Under the pieces are notes generated by a model. That model had not been told where the DNA came from and made no database searches. It was given only the letters and a program-made list of their open reading frames with translations. This document shows, piece after piece, positions 8,771 to 18,065 of a DNA stretch of 64,000 nt. How positions within the stretch are numbered: the first letter of the stretch is position 1; every line of letters begins with the position of its first letter. A program made the position numbers and the translations under genes. Source of the stretch: Lentzea fradiae (GTDB lineage Bacteria; Actinomycetota; Actinomycetes; Mycobacteriales; Pseudonocardiaceae); assembly GCF_900100955.1 (NCBI RefSeq), contig NZ_FNCC01000014.1, positions 124,001 through 188,000 of the forward strand, in the 5' to 3' direction.

Positions 8771-11193
8771 CCGCGACCGCAGAACCCGAGATCGGCAAGG
8801 CCCGGCTCCGCAAGGAGGACACCCGGCTGATCACCGGGCAGACCAGGTGGACCGACAACCTCCAGCTCACCGGGATGCTGCACATGGCGGTCCTGCGCAG
8901 CCCTGTCGCGCACGCCCGCATCACGAACGTCGACGTCAGCCGCGCGACCGCGATGCCCGGCGTGGCGCTCGTGCTGACCGGCGAGGACCTCGCGGCCGAA
9001 CAGGGCTCGCTGCCCTGCGCGTGGCCGATCACCGAGGACATGAAAGCGCCGGCCGCGCCCGCACTGGCCGTCGACAGGGTCAACTTCGCCGGTGAGGCCG
9101 TGGCGCTGGTGATCGCCGACAGCGCGTACCACGCGGCGGACGCGCTGTCGGAGATCGACGTCGACTACGACGAGCTGCCCGTCGTGCTGGACCTCGAAGA
9201 AGCCGTGCGGGACAACGACCTGGTGCACGAGGACCTGGGCACGAACAAGAGCGCGACGTGGGTCTACGACTCCGCCGAGGCGGGCAGCGGCACGGACGTC
9301 GAGGACGAGATCGCCTCCGCCGAGGTCGTGGTCGAGCGGACGTTCCGGCAGCAGCGGCTGATCCCGGCGTTCATGGAACCCCGCTCGGTCGTCGTCGACC
9401 CGGCCGCCGGCATGTTCACCGTCTGGTCGGCCACGCAGATCCCGCACATCCTGCGCTGGATGCTCTCCGCGGTCACCGGCATCGCCGAGCACAAGATCCG
9501 CGTCATCGCACCGGACGTCGGCGGCGGCTTCGGCGGCAAGCTCCAGGTCACGCCGGAGGAGCTGCTGTGCCTGCTCGTCGCGCGCAGGATGGGCCGCCCG
9601 GTGAAGTGGACGGAGACGCGCACCGAGTCGATGCTCTCCGCGCACCACGGCCGCGACCAGCTCCAGAAGATCACCCTCGCGGCTCGCCGCGACGGCACGG
9701 TCACCGGCCTCAAGGTCGAGCTGCTCGCCGACATGGGCGCGTACCTGCGCCTGGTCACGCCGGGCGTGCCGATCCTCGGCGCGTTCATGTTCAACGCGAT
9801 CTACAAGTTCGCCGCCTACCGGTTCGTGTGCACCAACGTGTTCACGAACAAGGTGCCGACGGACGCGTACCGCGGCGCCGGTCGGCCCGAGGCGACGTTC
9901 GCGATCGAGCGGATGATGGACGAGCTGGCCGTCGAGCTCGGCATGGACCCGATGAAGGTCCGCGAGCTGAACTGGATCAAGCACGAGGAGTTCCCGTTCA
10001 CCACGGTCGCCGGGCTCACCTACGACTCCGGCAACTACGAGGCCGCGACGGCGCGCGCGATGGAGCTCTTCGACTACGACGGGCTGCGTGAGGAACAGGC
10101 ACGGCGCCGGGCCGACGGGTCGCCGTTCCAGATCGGCATCGGGATCTCCACGTTCACCGAGATGTGCGGCCTCGCGCCGTCCCGCGTGCTGGGCGCTCTG
10201 CGCTACGGCGCCGGTGGCTGGGAGACCGCGTCGATCCGGATGCTGCCCACCGGCAAGGTCGAGGTGATCACCGGGACGTCGCCGCACGGGCAGGGCCACG
10301 AGACGGTGTGGTCGCAGATCGTCGCGGACAAGCTCGGCGTGCCGTTCGAGGACGTCGAGGTGCTGCACGGCGACACGGCGACGTCGCACAAGGGCATGGA
10401 CAGCTACGGCTCGCGCTCGCTGGCCGTCGGCGGCACCGCGCTGGTGCACGCGGCGGACAAGGTCCTCGCCAAGGCGAAGACGCTGGCCGCGCACATGATG
10501 GAGTGCGACGAGACGGACGTGGAGTTCGCGTCCGGCGCGTTCTCCGTGCGCGGCACGTCGACCTCGCGGTCCCTGGGCGACGTCGTGCTGGCCGCGCACG
10601 TGGCGCACGACCTGCCGGAGGGCATGGAACCCGGCCTCGACGCCGACGCCACGTTCGACCCGGACAACTTCTCGTACCCGCACGGAACCCATCTGTGCGC
10701 GACGGAAGTCGACACCGAGACCGGCCTGGTCAAGATCATCCGGTACGTGGCCGTGGACGACGTCGGCACCGTCATGAACCCGTTGATCGTGGACGGGCAG
10801 GTGCACGGCGGCCTCGCCCAGGGCATCGCGCAGGCCCTCTACGAGGAGGCCACGCACGACGAGATGGGCACGCTCACGTCGGCGACGCTCGCCGACTACC
10901 TCGTGCCGAGCGCGGCCGACCTGCCGTCGTTCATCACCGACCGCACCACCACCCCGGCGACGTCCAACCCGTTGGGCGCCAAGGGAGTCGGCGAGGCGGG
11001 CACGATCGCCTCGACCCCGGCGGTGGTCAACAGCGTGCTCGACGCCGTGCGGCACCTGGGCGTGCGGGACATCGAGATGCCGATGTCGCCGGAACGCGTG
11101 TGGACCGCGTTGCAGGGCCGCGGCGACCCCGGCTCCGGCGACGTGGCGGCGGGCGGTCTCGGTTCCATCGACGCGCAGGGAGGTCAGGAGTGA
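8767..11193 (+). CDS. coxL: molybdopterin large subunit, form II CoxL type
   Basis: An 808-residue molybdenum hydroxylase large subunit. The active-site loop reads AYRGAGR (residues 367-373), the form II signature. True form I CO dehydrogenase has AYxCSFR with the copper-binding Cys, which is absent here. The catalytic Glu is E743 in GVGEAG, and VGGGFGGK provides a cofactor-binding glycine motif. So it may oxidise CO weakly, or more likely an aldehyde or aromatic heterocycle. Overlaps with coxS and coxM indicate one transcript. Substrate cannot be read from sequence. Confidence 0.9.
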   Translation: MTATAEPEIGKARLRKEDTRLITGQTRWTDNLQLTGMLHMAVLRSPVAHARITNVDVSRATAMPGVALVLTGEDLAAEQGSLPCAWPITEDMKAPAAPALAVDRVNFAGEAVALVIADSAYHAADALSEIDVDYDELPVVLDLEEAVRDNDLVHEDLGTNKSATWVYDSAEAGSGTDVEDEIASAEVVVERTFRQQRLIPAFMEPRSVVVDPAAGMFTVWSATQIPHILRWMLSAVTGIAEHKIRVIAPDVGGGFGGKLQVTPEELLCLLVARRMGRPVKWTETRTESMLSAHHGRDQLQKITLAARRDGTVTGLKVELLADMGAYLRLVTPGVPILGAFMFNAIYKFAAYRFVCTNVFTNKVPTDAYRGAGRPEATFAIERMMDELAVELGMDPMKVRELNWIKHEEFPFTTVAGLTYDSGNYEAATARAMELFDYDGLREEQARRRADGSPFQIGIGISTFTEMCGLAPSRVLGALRYGAGGWETASIRMLPTGKVEVITGTSPHGQGHETVWSQIVADKLGVPFEDVEVLHGDTATSHKGMDSYGSRSLAVGGTALVHAADKVLAKAKTLAAHMMECDETDVEFASGAFSVRGTSTSRSLGDVVLAAHVAHDLPEGMEPGLDADATFDPDNFSYPHGTHLCATEVDTETGLVKIIRYVAVDDVGTVMNPLIVDGQVHGGLAQGIAQALYEEATHDEMGTLTSATLADYLVPSAADLPSFITDRTTTPATSNPLGAKGVGEAGTIASTPAVVNSVLDAVRHLGVRDIEMPMSPERVWTALQGRGDPGSGDVAAGGLGSIDAQGGQE

Positions 11194-12014
11194 TCCCGGC
11201 GGAGTTCAAGTACCTGGTGCCGTCCACTGTGGACGAAGCCGTGCGGATGCTCGCGGAGGAGGGCGAGGACGCCAAGGTCCTCGCGGGCGGGCAGTCGCTC
11301 GTGCCGGTGCTGCGGATGCGGCTCGCCGCACCCACGGCGTTGATCGACATCGGCGGCCTGACCGAGCTGACCGGCGTCCGCGACGAGGGCGACTCGCTGC
11401 TGATCGGCGCCATGACCACGCACTACGAGGTGCAGCGCGACCACTTGGTCCAGGACCACGCGTTGCTGCTGAAGCTGGTCACGGACACCGTCGCCGACCC
11501 GCAGGTGCGCCACCGCGGCACGTTCGGCGGCTCGCTCTGCCACGCCGACCCGGCCGGTGACCTGCTCGCACCGGCGCTGGCGCTGGACGCGGTGATGATC
11601 ATCGCCGGGCCCGGCGGGCGGCGCGAGGTGCCCGCGGCGGACTTCTTCGTCGACTACTTCACGACCGCGCTGGCCCCCGACGAGATCCTGGTCGACGTGC
11701 GGGTGCCCAAGCACACGGGCTGGAGCGCGCACTACGAGAAGCTCAACCGGGTCGCGCAGGCGTGGTCGATCGTCGCCGTCGCGGCGGCCGTGCAGGTGCG
11801 TGACGGCACGATCACCGCGGCCAGGATCGGGCTCACCAACGTGGGCTCGGGGCCGGTGCGCGCGGCGGACGTGGAGTCGGCGCTGGTCGGGCAACCCGCC
11901 ACCGCCGAGTCGATCTCGTCGGCCGCCGTGCGCGCGTCGTCCGGTGACGGCTACAAGGACAACCTCGCACGGGTGCTCACCGGCCGTGCGTTGACGGCGG
12001 CGGTCACGGGATGA
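11190..12014 (+). CDS. coxM: FAD-binding medium subunit, CO-dehydrogenase family
   Basis: A 274-residue flavin subunit completing the S-L-M enzyme. It carries the FAD motifs AGGQSLVPVLRMR (near residue 33) and RHRGTFGGSLCHADPAGD. The GTG start overlaps the coxL stop (GTGA) behind AGGTCAGGA, and the end overlaps coxG by ATGA. It passes electrons from the iron-sulfur clusters to an acceptor, in related enzymes the respiratory chain. Confidence 0.9.
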   Translation: MIPAEFKYLVPSTVDEAVRMLAEEGEDAKVLAGGQSLVPVLRMRLAAPTALIDIGGLTELTGVRDEGDSLLIGAMTTHYEVQRDHLVQDHALLLKLVTDTVADPQVRHRGTFGGSLCHADPAGDLLAPALALDAVMIIAGPGGRREVPAADFFVDYFTTALAPDEILVDVRVPKHTGWSAHYEKLNRVAQAWSIVAVAAAVQVRDGTITAARIGLTNVGSGPVRAADVESALVGQPATAESISSAAVRASSGDGYKDNLARVLTGRALTAAVTG

Positions 12015-12607
12015 AGCTGACGCACTCGTTCGCCTCACCCGGCCCCGCCGAGGAGGTGTGGGAGGCGCTGCTCGACCCCGAACGGGTCGCGCCGTGCCTC
12101 CCCGGCGCCACGCTGACCTCGGTCGAGGGCAAGACGTTCAGCGGGGAGGTGAAGGTGAAGCTCGGCCCGGTGCAGCTGCTGTACCGGGGAAGCGGCGAGT
12201 TCGTCGACATCGACCCGGTGCGGCGCCGCGCCGTGCTCAAGGCGTCCGGCAAGGACGCCCGCGGCAACGGCACGGCGTCCGCCACCGTGACCTTCCAGGT
12301 CGGCGACACCGTCGACGTGGAGACCGACCTGGCGATCACCGGCCGTCCCGCCCAACTGGGACGCGGCCTGATCGCCGAGGTCAGCGGCAAGCTCGTCGAC
12401 CAGTTCGCGGAATGCCTGGCGGGCACGCTGGGATCCGGGGATCCTGACGAGGTGGCACAACAGCAGCATCTCCGCGTCGTTCCCGACGAGCCGATCGACC
12501 TGATCGACACCGCAGGCGTACCGGTACTGAAGCGCGCGCTCCCCGTGGCGGGCGCGGTGCTGGCCGTTGTGCTCTTAGTGGTCCTGCGTCGCAGGCGGCA
12601 GCGCTGA
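12011..12607 (+). CDS. coxG: CoxG-like SRPBCC protein with C-terminal membrane helix
   Basis: A 198-residue protein. Residues about 1-145 form a CoxG/SRPBCC domain (start MKLTHSFASPGPAEEVWEAL). The C-terminus has one hydrophobic helix ending in a basic RRRRQR tail. CoxG is reported to recruit CO dehydrogenase to the membrane, and the tail anchor fits that role. It ends the cox block proper. Its stop overlaps the inferred CTG start of the next gene. Confidence 0.86.
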   Translation: MKLTHSFASPGPAEEVWEALLDPERVAPCLPGATLTSVEGKTFSGEVKVKLGPVQLLYRGSGEFVDIDPVRRRAVLKASGKDARGNGTASATVTFQVGDTVDVETDLAITGRPAQLGRGLIAEVSGKLVDQFAECLAGTLGSGDPDEVAQQQHLRVVPDEPIDLIDTAGVPVLKRALPVAGAVLAVVLLVVLRRRRQR

Positions 12608-13719
12608 GGCGTCCGGTCCGGTGGCCGGCCCTCGCGCTGGCCACCGGTCTCGCCCTGTCCGCGTGCACGGGCTCCCCGGTGGTCATCACCACCTCGGCCC
12701 CCGTCCCGGCCACGTCGTCCGGCCCGCCCCCGCCGCGCTCGTTCACACTCGCCGCGGGCGGCGACGTCCTGATCCACCCGGCCCTGACCGACCAGGCGAC
12801 CGCCGACGGCGGTGGCGGTCGTGACTTCGTGCCGCTGTTCGAGGGCATCCGCGAGGCGCTGAAAGCCGACCTGGCGCTGTGCCACCTGGAGGTGCCGCTC
12901 GGGGCGAAGGAGGGCCCGTTCTTCGGCTACCCGGCCTTCCTGGCGCCGCCCGAGGTCGCCACCGGCCTCGCCGACGTCGGCTACGACTCCTGCTCGACCG
13001 CGTCGAACCACACGCTCGACCGCGGCGTCTCCGCCATCGGGACCACCCTCGACGCGCTGGACGCCGCCGGCCTGAAGCACACCGGCTCGTTCCGCTCGCC
13101 GGAAGAGGCCGCGACACCGCTGCTCCTGGACGCCAACGGCGTGAAGGTGGCCCAGCTGTCGTTCACCTACGGCTTCAACGGCATCCCGCTGCCCGACCCG
13201 TGGCGCGCGAACCAGATCGACCCCGACAAGATCCTCGCCGACGCCCGCGCCGCCCGTGCCGCCGGAGCCGAGGTCGTCGTGCTGTCCGTCCAGTGGGGCA
13301 ACGAGTACCAGCACGAGGCCACCCCCGACCAGAAGGCACTGGCCAGGCAGCTGCTGGCCGACCCGGCGCTGGACCTGATCATCGGCACGCACGTCCACGT
13401 CGTGCAGCCGTTCGAGAAGATCGGCACCAAGTGGGTCGCGTACGGCCTGGGCAACGAGGTCGCCCGCCACGCGGAACCCCGCGGCGTCACCGAGGAGGGC
13501 GCCATCGCGCGGTTCCGCTTCGAGGAGGGCCCGGACGGGTGGACCGCGGTGGAGGCGTCCTACACGCCCACGCTGGTCGAGCTGGGGCCGCCGATCCGGC
13601 TGGTGGACCTGACCCGCGTGCCCGTGACGGCGCGGCGGACGGAGGCGATCGCGCGCACCGAGGGCGTGGTGTTCAGCCTGGGAGCGAACCAGCAGGGCCT
13701 GGTCCGGGCGACACCCTGA
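12604..13719 (+). CDS. CapA-family metallophosphatase-like lipoprotein, probable CTG start
   Basis: A CapA/PgsA-like protein (calcineurin-type fold) with GGDVLIHPAL, a central ASNHTLDRG and GTHVHVVQPFEK, the usual metal-binding positions. The first ATG/GTG/TTG in frame is GTG 12679, which begins after any signal. In-frame sequence upstream encodes a near-perfect lipoprotein signal (LRRPVRWPALALATGLALSA then Cys21) with no stop. The only candidate start there is CTG 12604, overlapping the coxG stop as CTGA. I therefore infer 371 residues from a CTG start. Role unknown; polyglutamate synthesis is not implied. Confidence 0.72.
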   Translation: MRRPVRWPALALATGLALSACTGSPVVITTSAPVPATSSGPPPPRSFTLAAGGDVLIHPALTDQATADGGGGRDFVPLFEGIREALKADLALCHLEVPLGAKEGPFFGYPAFLAPPEVATGLADVGYDSCSTASNHTLDRGVSAIGTTLDALDAAGLKHTGSFRSPEEAATPLLLDANGVKVAQLSFTYGFNGIPLPDPWRANQIDPDKILADARAARAAGAEVVVLSVQWGNEYQHEATPDQKALARQLLADPALDLIIGTHVHVVQPFEKIGTKWVAYGLGNEVARHAEPRGVTEEGAIARFRFEEGPDGWTAVEASYTPTLVELGPPIRLVDLTRVPVTARRTEAIARTEGVVFSLGANQQGLVRATP

Positions 13720-13834
13720 CCACCCGAAAGCGTGGACTTCGTGACGAAGTCGCTGGTCCGCGCGGTGCGGGTGGACCAGCGCCCCTTCGGGCTCGCTCAG
13801 ATGTGCGAAAGTGGCTGAGACGGAAGGAGACGCA

Positions 13835-14440
13835 GTGACCGCACTACCTGACAGGTCGCCGCGGCGCCTGCCTGCTGTTCCGACAGGTCGCTTGACCGTC
13901 GCTCAGTACGCCGCGCTCGGAGAGACCGAAGACGGCTTTACGGAATTGGTTGAAGGCCGTCTGATCGTGTCTCCCAGTCCTCTCGGTGACCACAACGTCG
14001 TCGGGTTCAACCTGGCGACCCAGCTCGCGGGTCAGCTGCCCGACGAGCTGGAAGTCATCCTCGACGTGGATGTCGACCTGGAGCTCGTACCGCCGGACGA
14101 GCCCGGTTTCGTCCGGCGTCCCGACCTCGTCGTGGTGCATCGCGGTGCCCGCAAACGGCAGAGGGTCGAGGGCGGCCTCATCAAAGCTTCGGAAGTCGTC
14201 CTGGTCGTCGAGGTGTTGTCGCCGAGCTCCCGCCGCGTGGACTACCACGCCAAGCGTCACGAGTACGCCGACGCCGGGATCCCGTTCTACTGGATCGCCG
14301 ACCTCGACGAGCCCGTTTCGCTGGCGGCGCTGCACCTCGCCGGAGCGTTCGGCTACCAGGAAGCACCCGCGGAGACGGGGATCTTCGAGGCCGTCCGGCC
14401 GTTCCCGTTGAAGATCCAGGTCGACCGGCTCATCGACTGA
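13835..14440 (+). CDS. Uma2-family PD-(D/E)xK nuclease-like protein
   Basis: A 201-residue Uma2-family protein (restriction-endonuclease-like fold). It has PDLVVVHRG, then VVLVVEVLSPSSRRVDYHAK and PFYWIADLD, which supply the acidic and lysine residues of the active site. GTG 13835 is chosen because GGAAGGAG lies just upstream; an earlier in-frame GTG at 13811 is weaker. It stands alone and overlaps the end of menC by 11 bases tail to tail. Biological role of Uma2 proteins is largely unknown. Confidence 0.83.
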   Translation: MTALPDRSPRRLPAVPTGRLTVAQYAALGETEDGFTELVEGRLIVSPSPLGDHNVVGFNLATQLAGQLPDELEVILDVDVDLELVPPDEPGFVRRPDLVVVHRGARKRQRVEGGLIKASEVVLVVEVLSPSSRRVDYHAKRHEYADAGIPFYWIADLDEPVSLAALHLAGAFGYQEAPAETGIFEAVRPFPLKIQVDRLID

Positions 14441-15368
14441 CTCGCGCCAGCACCCGTTCGTACCGCTCCACCCACGCCCGGTCGCCGCTCTCGAACTCCT
14501 CGGCCCTGTCCGGCACCGGCGCCTTGGTGAGCACCGGCAGGTACCCGTCGACCGGGACGAGCGAGTCGCTGGTGACGTCCCCGTCCAGCAGTTGCAGCGT
14601 CGCCAGCCCGCAGGCGTACTCCAGCTCCGGCAGCGCCGCCGCCAGCGCCACCCCGGCCGCCATCCCGACCGACGTCTCCAGCGCCGACGACACCACGCAC
14701 GGCAACCCGCACGCCTCGGCCACCTCCAGCGCCTTCCGCACGCCCCCGAGCGGTGCCACCTTGATCACCGCGATGTCCGCGGCCCCCGACACCGCCACCT
14801 TCACCGGGTCCTCGGCCTTGCGGATCGACTCGTCCGCCGCGATCGGCACGCCTGCCTTCCTGCGCACCGCGGCCAGCTCGTCCAAGGTCCGGCACGGCTG
14901 CTCGGCGTACTGGAGCCCGCCGGCGGCCTTGTCCATCGCCCTGATCGCCGTGACGGCCGTGTCGACGTCCCACATCATGTTCGCGTCGACCCGCACGAAC
15001 CCGCGCGGCCCCAACGCGTCCCGCACGGCCTCGAGCCGGGCGCAGTCCTCGGCCAGCGTCGACTCGGCGACCTTCACCTTGGCCGTCGAACACCCCGACC
15101 GCGCGACGATCTCGTGCGCCCTCTCCGGACTCACCACCGGCACCGTGCAGTTGACCGGGATGCGTGTCCGCACCGGCTCCGGCCACCCCTCGTGAGCCGC
15201 CTCCAGCGCACACGCGAGCCACGCCGCGGACTCGGCGTCGTCGTACTCCTCGAACGGGCAGAACTCACCCCAGCCGGCCGGCCCCTCGAAGAGCAGTCCG
15301 GTGCGCCGGGTGATGCCGCGGAACCGGGCGCGCATCGGGATCGAGTAGACGTGCACGAGCCGATTCAA
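14430..15368 (-). CDS. menC: o-succinylbenzoate synthase
   Basis: Dehydrates SHCHC to o-succinylbenzoate in menaquinone synthesis. The 312-residue enolase-superfamily enzyme has KVKVAE (catalytic lysine), metal ligands in VDANMMWDVD, EQPCRTLDEL and AADESIRK, and a later SSALETSVGM. TTG 15368 is preferred because it overlaps the stop of the upstream lipoprotein gene (TTGA) and gives MNRLVHVYSIPM. GTG 15374 and GTG 15356 are alternatives. It sits last in a two-component operon, away from other men genes. Confidence 0.82.
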   Translation of the reverse strand: MNRLVHVYSIPMRARFRGITRRTGLLFEGPAGWGEFCPFEEYDDAESAAWLACALEAAHEGWPEPVRTRIPVNCTVPVVSPERAHEIVARSGCSTAKVKVAESTLAEDCARLEAVRDALGPRGFVRVDANMMWDVDTAVTAIRAMDKAAGGLQYAEQPCRTLDELAAVRRKAGVPIAADESIRKAEDPVKVAVSGAADIAVIKVAPLGGVRKALEVAEACGLPCVVSSALETSVGMAAGVALAAALPELEYACGLATLQLLDGDVTSDSLVPVDGYLPVLTKAPVPDRAEEFESGDRAWVERYERVLARVSR

Positions 15369-15883
15369 TCGCACTGCTGCAGATCCAGCGAATGCCCGCC
15401 ACCCTGCAAGTTCACCGCGCCGATCGGCAGGAGCCCCTGCAACGTGCAGACGATCTGCCGCACCGCGACCGGGCTGAGCTGCGAGACGTCGGTCGACAAC
15501 CGCACGTCGAGCCCGGACGTGACGCGGTCGACGGTGGCGGGCGCGGCGTCCAACGGCACCTCGGTGGTGAGCCCGCTGTCCAGCTCGACCTGGTTCGGGC
15601 CCTGGGCGAGCAGGGCGATGACGTCGTACCCGCTCAGGCTGCCCGGTGGCCGGGCCACCCGGACGAGCCCGCCCTCGTGGACCCAGAACAGTCCCGGCGC
15701 GGTGTTCTCGACGGGGCCGGTCGGGGCTTCGAGGCCGGGGATGGGGTCGGTGGGGCGGATGCCGCACGCGCTGACGAGGGCGAGGGTGAGAGCCGCGAGG
15801 ACGAGCTCGCGCAGGGGTCCCCTCCTGCCGGGGACCCCCCGATTCCCATTCTCCCAGCCGCCACCGACAGGTTTCGGCCTCAC
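15365..15883 (-). CDS. lipoprotein linked to a sensor kinase
   Basis: A 172-residue predicted lipoprotein with signal LVLAALTLALVSAC and a processed end CGIRPTDPIPG. The rest resembles a GerMN-like or sensor-associated domain but I cannot assign it firmly. The GTG start overlaps the kinase stop (GTGA), and the stop overlaps the menC start. By position it probably acts in the envelope with the kinase, as LpqB-type lipoproteins do with MtrB. Confidence 0.75.
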   Translation of the reverse strand: MRPKPVGGGWENGNRGVPGRRGPLRELVLAALTLALVSACGIRPTDPIPGLEAPTGPVENTAPGLFWVHEGGLVRVARPPGSLSGYDVIALLAQGPNQVELDSGLTTEVPLDAAPATVDRVTSGLDVRLSTDVSQLSPVAVRQIVCTLQGLLPIGAVNLQGGGHSLDLQQCD

Positions 15884-17259
15884 AGCTCACCTCCCAGCGG
15901 CAGCCGCAGCGTGAACACGGCCCCGCCCTCCGGCCGGTTGGCGGCGTCCAGGGTGCCGCCGTGCAGGCGGGCGTTCTCCCAGGCGATGGCCAGGCCGAGG
16001 CCGCTGCCCTCGGACCGGCCGCGGGCCGAGTCGGCCTTGTAGAACCGGGCGAACACGTGGGGCAGGACCTCGTCGGGCAGGCCCTCGCCGGAGTCGGCCA
16101 CCCTGATGACGACGTGCCCGTCCGCCACGGACAGCGTCACGTGCACGGGTGGGGCGCCGTGGCGCAGGGCGTTGCCGACGAGGTTCGCGACGATCACGTC
16201 CAGGCGGCGCGGGTCGAGGCGGGCGCGGATGCCGGAGGGCAGTGACGCGGTCACCTTGGTCAGGTAGCCGCGCAGGCGCAGGCACGACAGCACGACCTCG
16301 GCCACGTCGACGTCGTCGGGTGCCAGGGCGGCTGTGCCCGAGTCGAAGCGGGTCACCTCGATCAGGTCGTTCACCAGGCGGGTCAGGTTCTGGGTCTCGC
16401 GGTTCACCAGGCGGGCGGCTTGGCCTGCCACGCCGGGCAGTGCGGCTGTTTCGGCGTCCAGCACGTCCGTTACCGCGGTCATCGCGGCGAGGGGGGTTCG
16501 CAGTTCGTGGGAGACGTCTGCGACGAAGCGGCGGGCGTCTGCTTCCATGCGCCGTAGTTGGCCTACGTGGTGTTCCAGGGAAGACGCTGTGCTGTTGAAC
16601 GTCGTTGCGACGGAAGCCAGTTCGTCGCGCCCGCGTACCGGTACGCGGGCGGTGAGGTCGCCTTGGCCGAGTTTCCAGGCCGCGAGCTGCAGGGCCCGGA
16701 CGGGGCGCAGCACGCCTCGTGCCGCCAGGAAGCCCAGTGCCAGGGCCAGGAGGAGCCCGGCGCTGCCGATCAGCCACGCGTTGAACGCCAGCTCGCTGAC
16801 GAACTCGGACTCCGAGGTGAACGGCCGCACCACGTACACCTCGATGCCGGACGGCTCGGTGGGCGTGATCCGCAGCTGCATGCCCACGACGAGCCACACG
16901 CTGTCCCCGTGCGCCACGCGTTGCCAGCCGACGCGGCCGGACTCGACCAGCGCGCGCAGCTCCGGCGTGATCATCTCGGGGCTCATGCTGCCCGCGGACT
17001 GGCCGTTGCCGTAGGCGATCGCCGCGTCCGTGCGGCCGGACACGCGACCCGCGATGCGTTCCAGGACGGCGGTCGTCGGTGGTCGCGGGGACAGCGGGTA
17101 GAGCTCCTCGACGCGGTTCGTGATCTCCACGACGGCGGTGTCCTGGGCGCGCTGCACGATGGCGTCGCGGGCGCGCACGTAGCCCGCGCCCGCCACCGCC
17201 ACGGCCGTGACGATGCTGAGGAACCCGAACGCGAGCAGCAGCCGCAGGCGCAGCGTCAC
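15880..17259 (-). CDS. two-component sensor histidine kinase
   Basis: A 459-residue membrane kinase. It has an N-terminal helix (LLLAFGFLSIVTAVAVAGAG), an extracellular sensor of about 130 residues, a second helix near 165-185 and a HAMP domain. The H-box is DVSHELRTPLAAM, and the ATP-binding domain has N, G1 (VADSGEGLP) and G2 (GSGLGLAI) boxes. It autophosphorylates and passes phosphate to the regulator upstream in the operon (GTGA overlap). Signal unknown. Confidence 0.88.
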   Translation of the reverse strand: MTLRLRLLLAFGFLSIVTAVAVAGAGYVRARDAIVQRAQDTAVVEITNRVEELYPLSPRPPTTAVLERIAGRVSGRTDAAIAYGNGQSAGSMSPEMITPELRALVESGRVGWQRVAHGDSVWLVVGMQLRITPTEPSGIEVYVVRPFTSESEFVSELAFNAWLIGSAGLLLALALGFLAARGVLRPVRALQLAAWKLGQGDLTARVPVRGRDELASVATTFNSTASSLEHHVGQLRRMEADARRFVADVSHELRTPLAAMTAVTDVLDAETAALPGVAGQAARLVNRETQNLTRLVNDLIEVTRFDSGTAALAPDDVDVAEVVLSCLRLRGYLTKVTASLPSGIRARLDPRRLDVIVANLVGNALRHGAPPVHVTLSVADGHVVIRVADSGEGLPDEVLPHVFARFYKADSARGRSEGSGLGLAIAWENARLHGGTLDAANRPEGGAVFTLRLPLGGEL

Positions 17260-17936
17260 AGCGGTCCGAAGCGGTAGCCGAAGCCCCGGACGGTCTGCAC
17301 GTACCGGGGGGCCGCCGGGTCGTCCTCGATCTTCGACCGGAGCCGTTGCACGCAGGCGTCGACCAGCCGCGAGTCACCGAGGTAGCCCTGGTCCCAGACC
17401 GACTGAAGGAGCTGCTGGCGCGACATCACGCGGCCCGGTGACGAGGACAGCTCCAGCAGCAGCCGCAGCTCGGTCGGCGCGAGTGCGACGGGCCGTCCGT
17501 GCCTGCTCACGACGAGGCCGTCGCGGTCGATCGTCAGGTCGCCGTGGCGTTCGGCGACGACCTCGGTGACGGACCCGGTGGCGCGGCGCAGCACCGCGCG
17601 GATGCGGGCTTCGAGCACGCGCGGCTGGGCGGGTTTGGCCACGTAGTCGTCCGCGCCCGCCTCCAGGCCCGCGACCACGTCGATGTCGTCGTTGCGGGCG
17701 GTCAGCATGATGATCGGGAGGTCGCCGGACGCGCGGATGCGCCTGCACACCTCGAAGCCGTCGACGCCGGGCAGCATCAGGTCGAGCACCACGACGTCCG
17801 GTGCGGCGTTCGCCAGCAGCTCCAGCCCCTCCTCGCCGGTGCGCACCGCGTCGACGGTGTGCCCCTGGTAGGTCAGGGCGAGCGACAGTCCCTCGCGGAC
17901 CGCCTCGTCGTCCTCGATCAGCAGTACGCGCGGCAT
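17256..17936 (-). CDS. OmpR-family response regulator
   Basis: A 226-residue DNA-binding regulator. The receiver has the acidic pair ED(D) at residues 8-10, phosphoacceptor D52 in VVVLDLMLPG and K102-region VAKPAQPR. The C-terminal winged helix ends RGFGYRFGPL. First gene of a four-gene minus-strand operon (regulator, kinase, lipoprotein, menC), each joined by a 4-base overlap. It diverges from the protease at 18066, a possible target. Confidence 0.89.
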   Translation of the reverse strand: MPRVLLIEDDEAVREGLSLALTYQGHTVDAVRTGEEGLELLANAAPDVVVLDLMLPGVDGFEVCRRIRASGDLPIIMLTARNDDIDVVAGLEAGADDYVAKPAQPRVLEARIRAVLRRATGSVTEVVAERHGDLTIDRDGLVVSRHGRPVALAPTELRLLLELSSSPGRVMSRQQLLQSVWDQGYLGDSRLVDACVQRLRSKIEDDPAAPRYVQTVRGFGYRFGPL

Positions 17937-18065
17937 GACCTCCAGCCTTCCGGACGGGTCTCATGAGGACGTGCGGGAGGTGTCATCGTTGCGTAACGGC
18001 CGTCCGTGCGCAGTTGTGCCGCGATCATCACCGGGTGCGCACACGGCTTCGAAAGCCTGTGGGAC

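Noticed and set aside
12679..12700. GTG 12679 as start of the CapA-like gene
   Set aside because: It would omit an evident lipoprotein signal in the same frame directly upstream.
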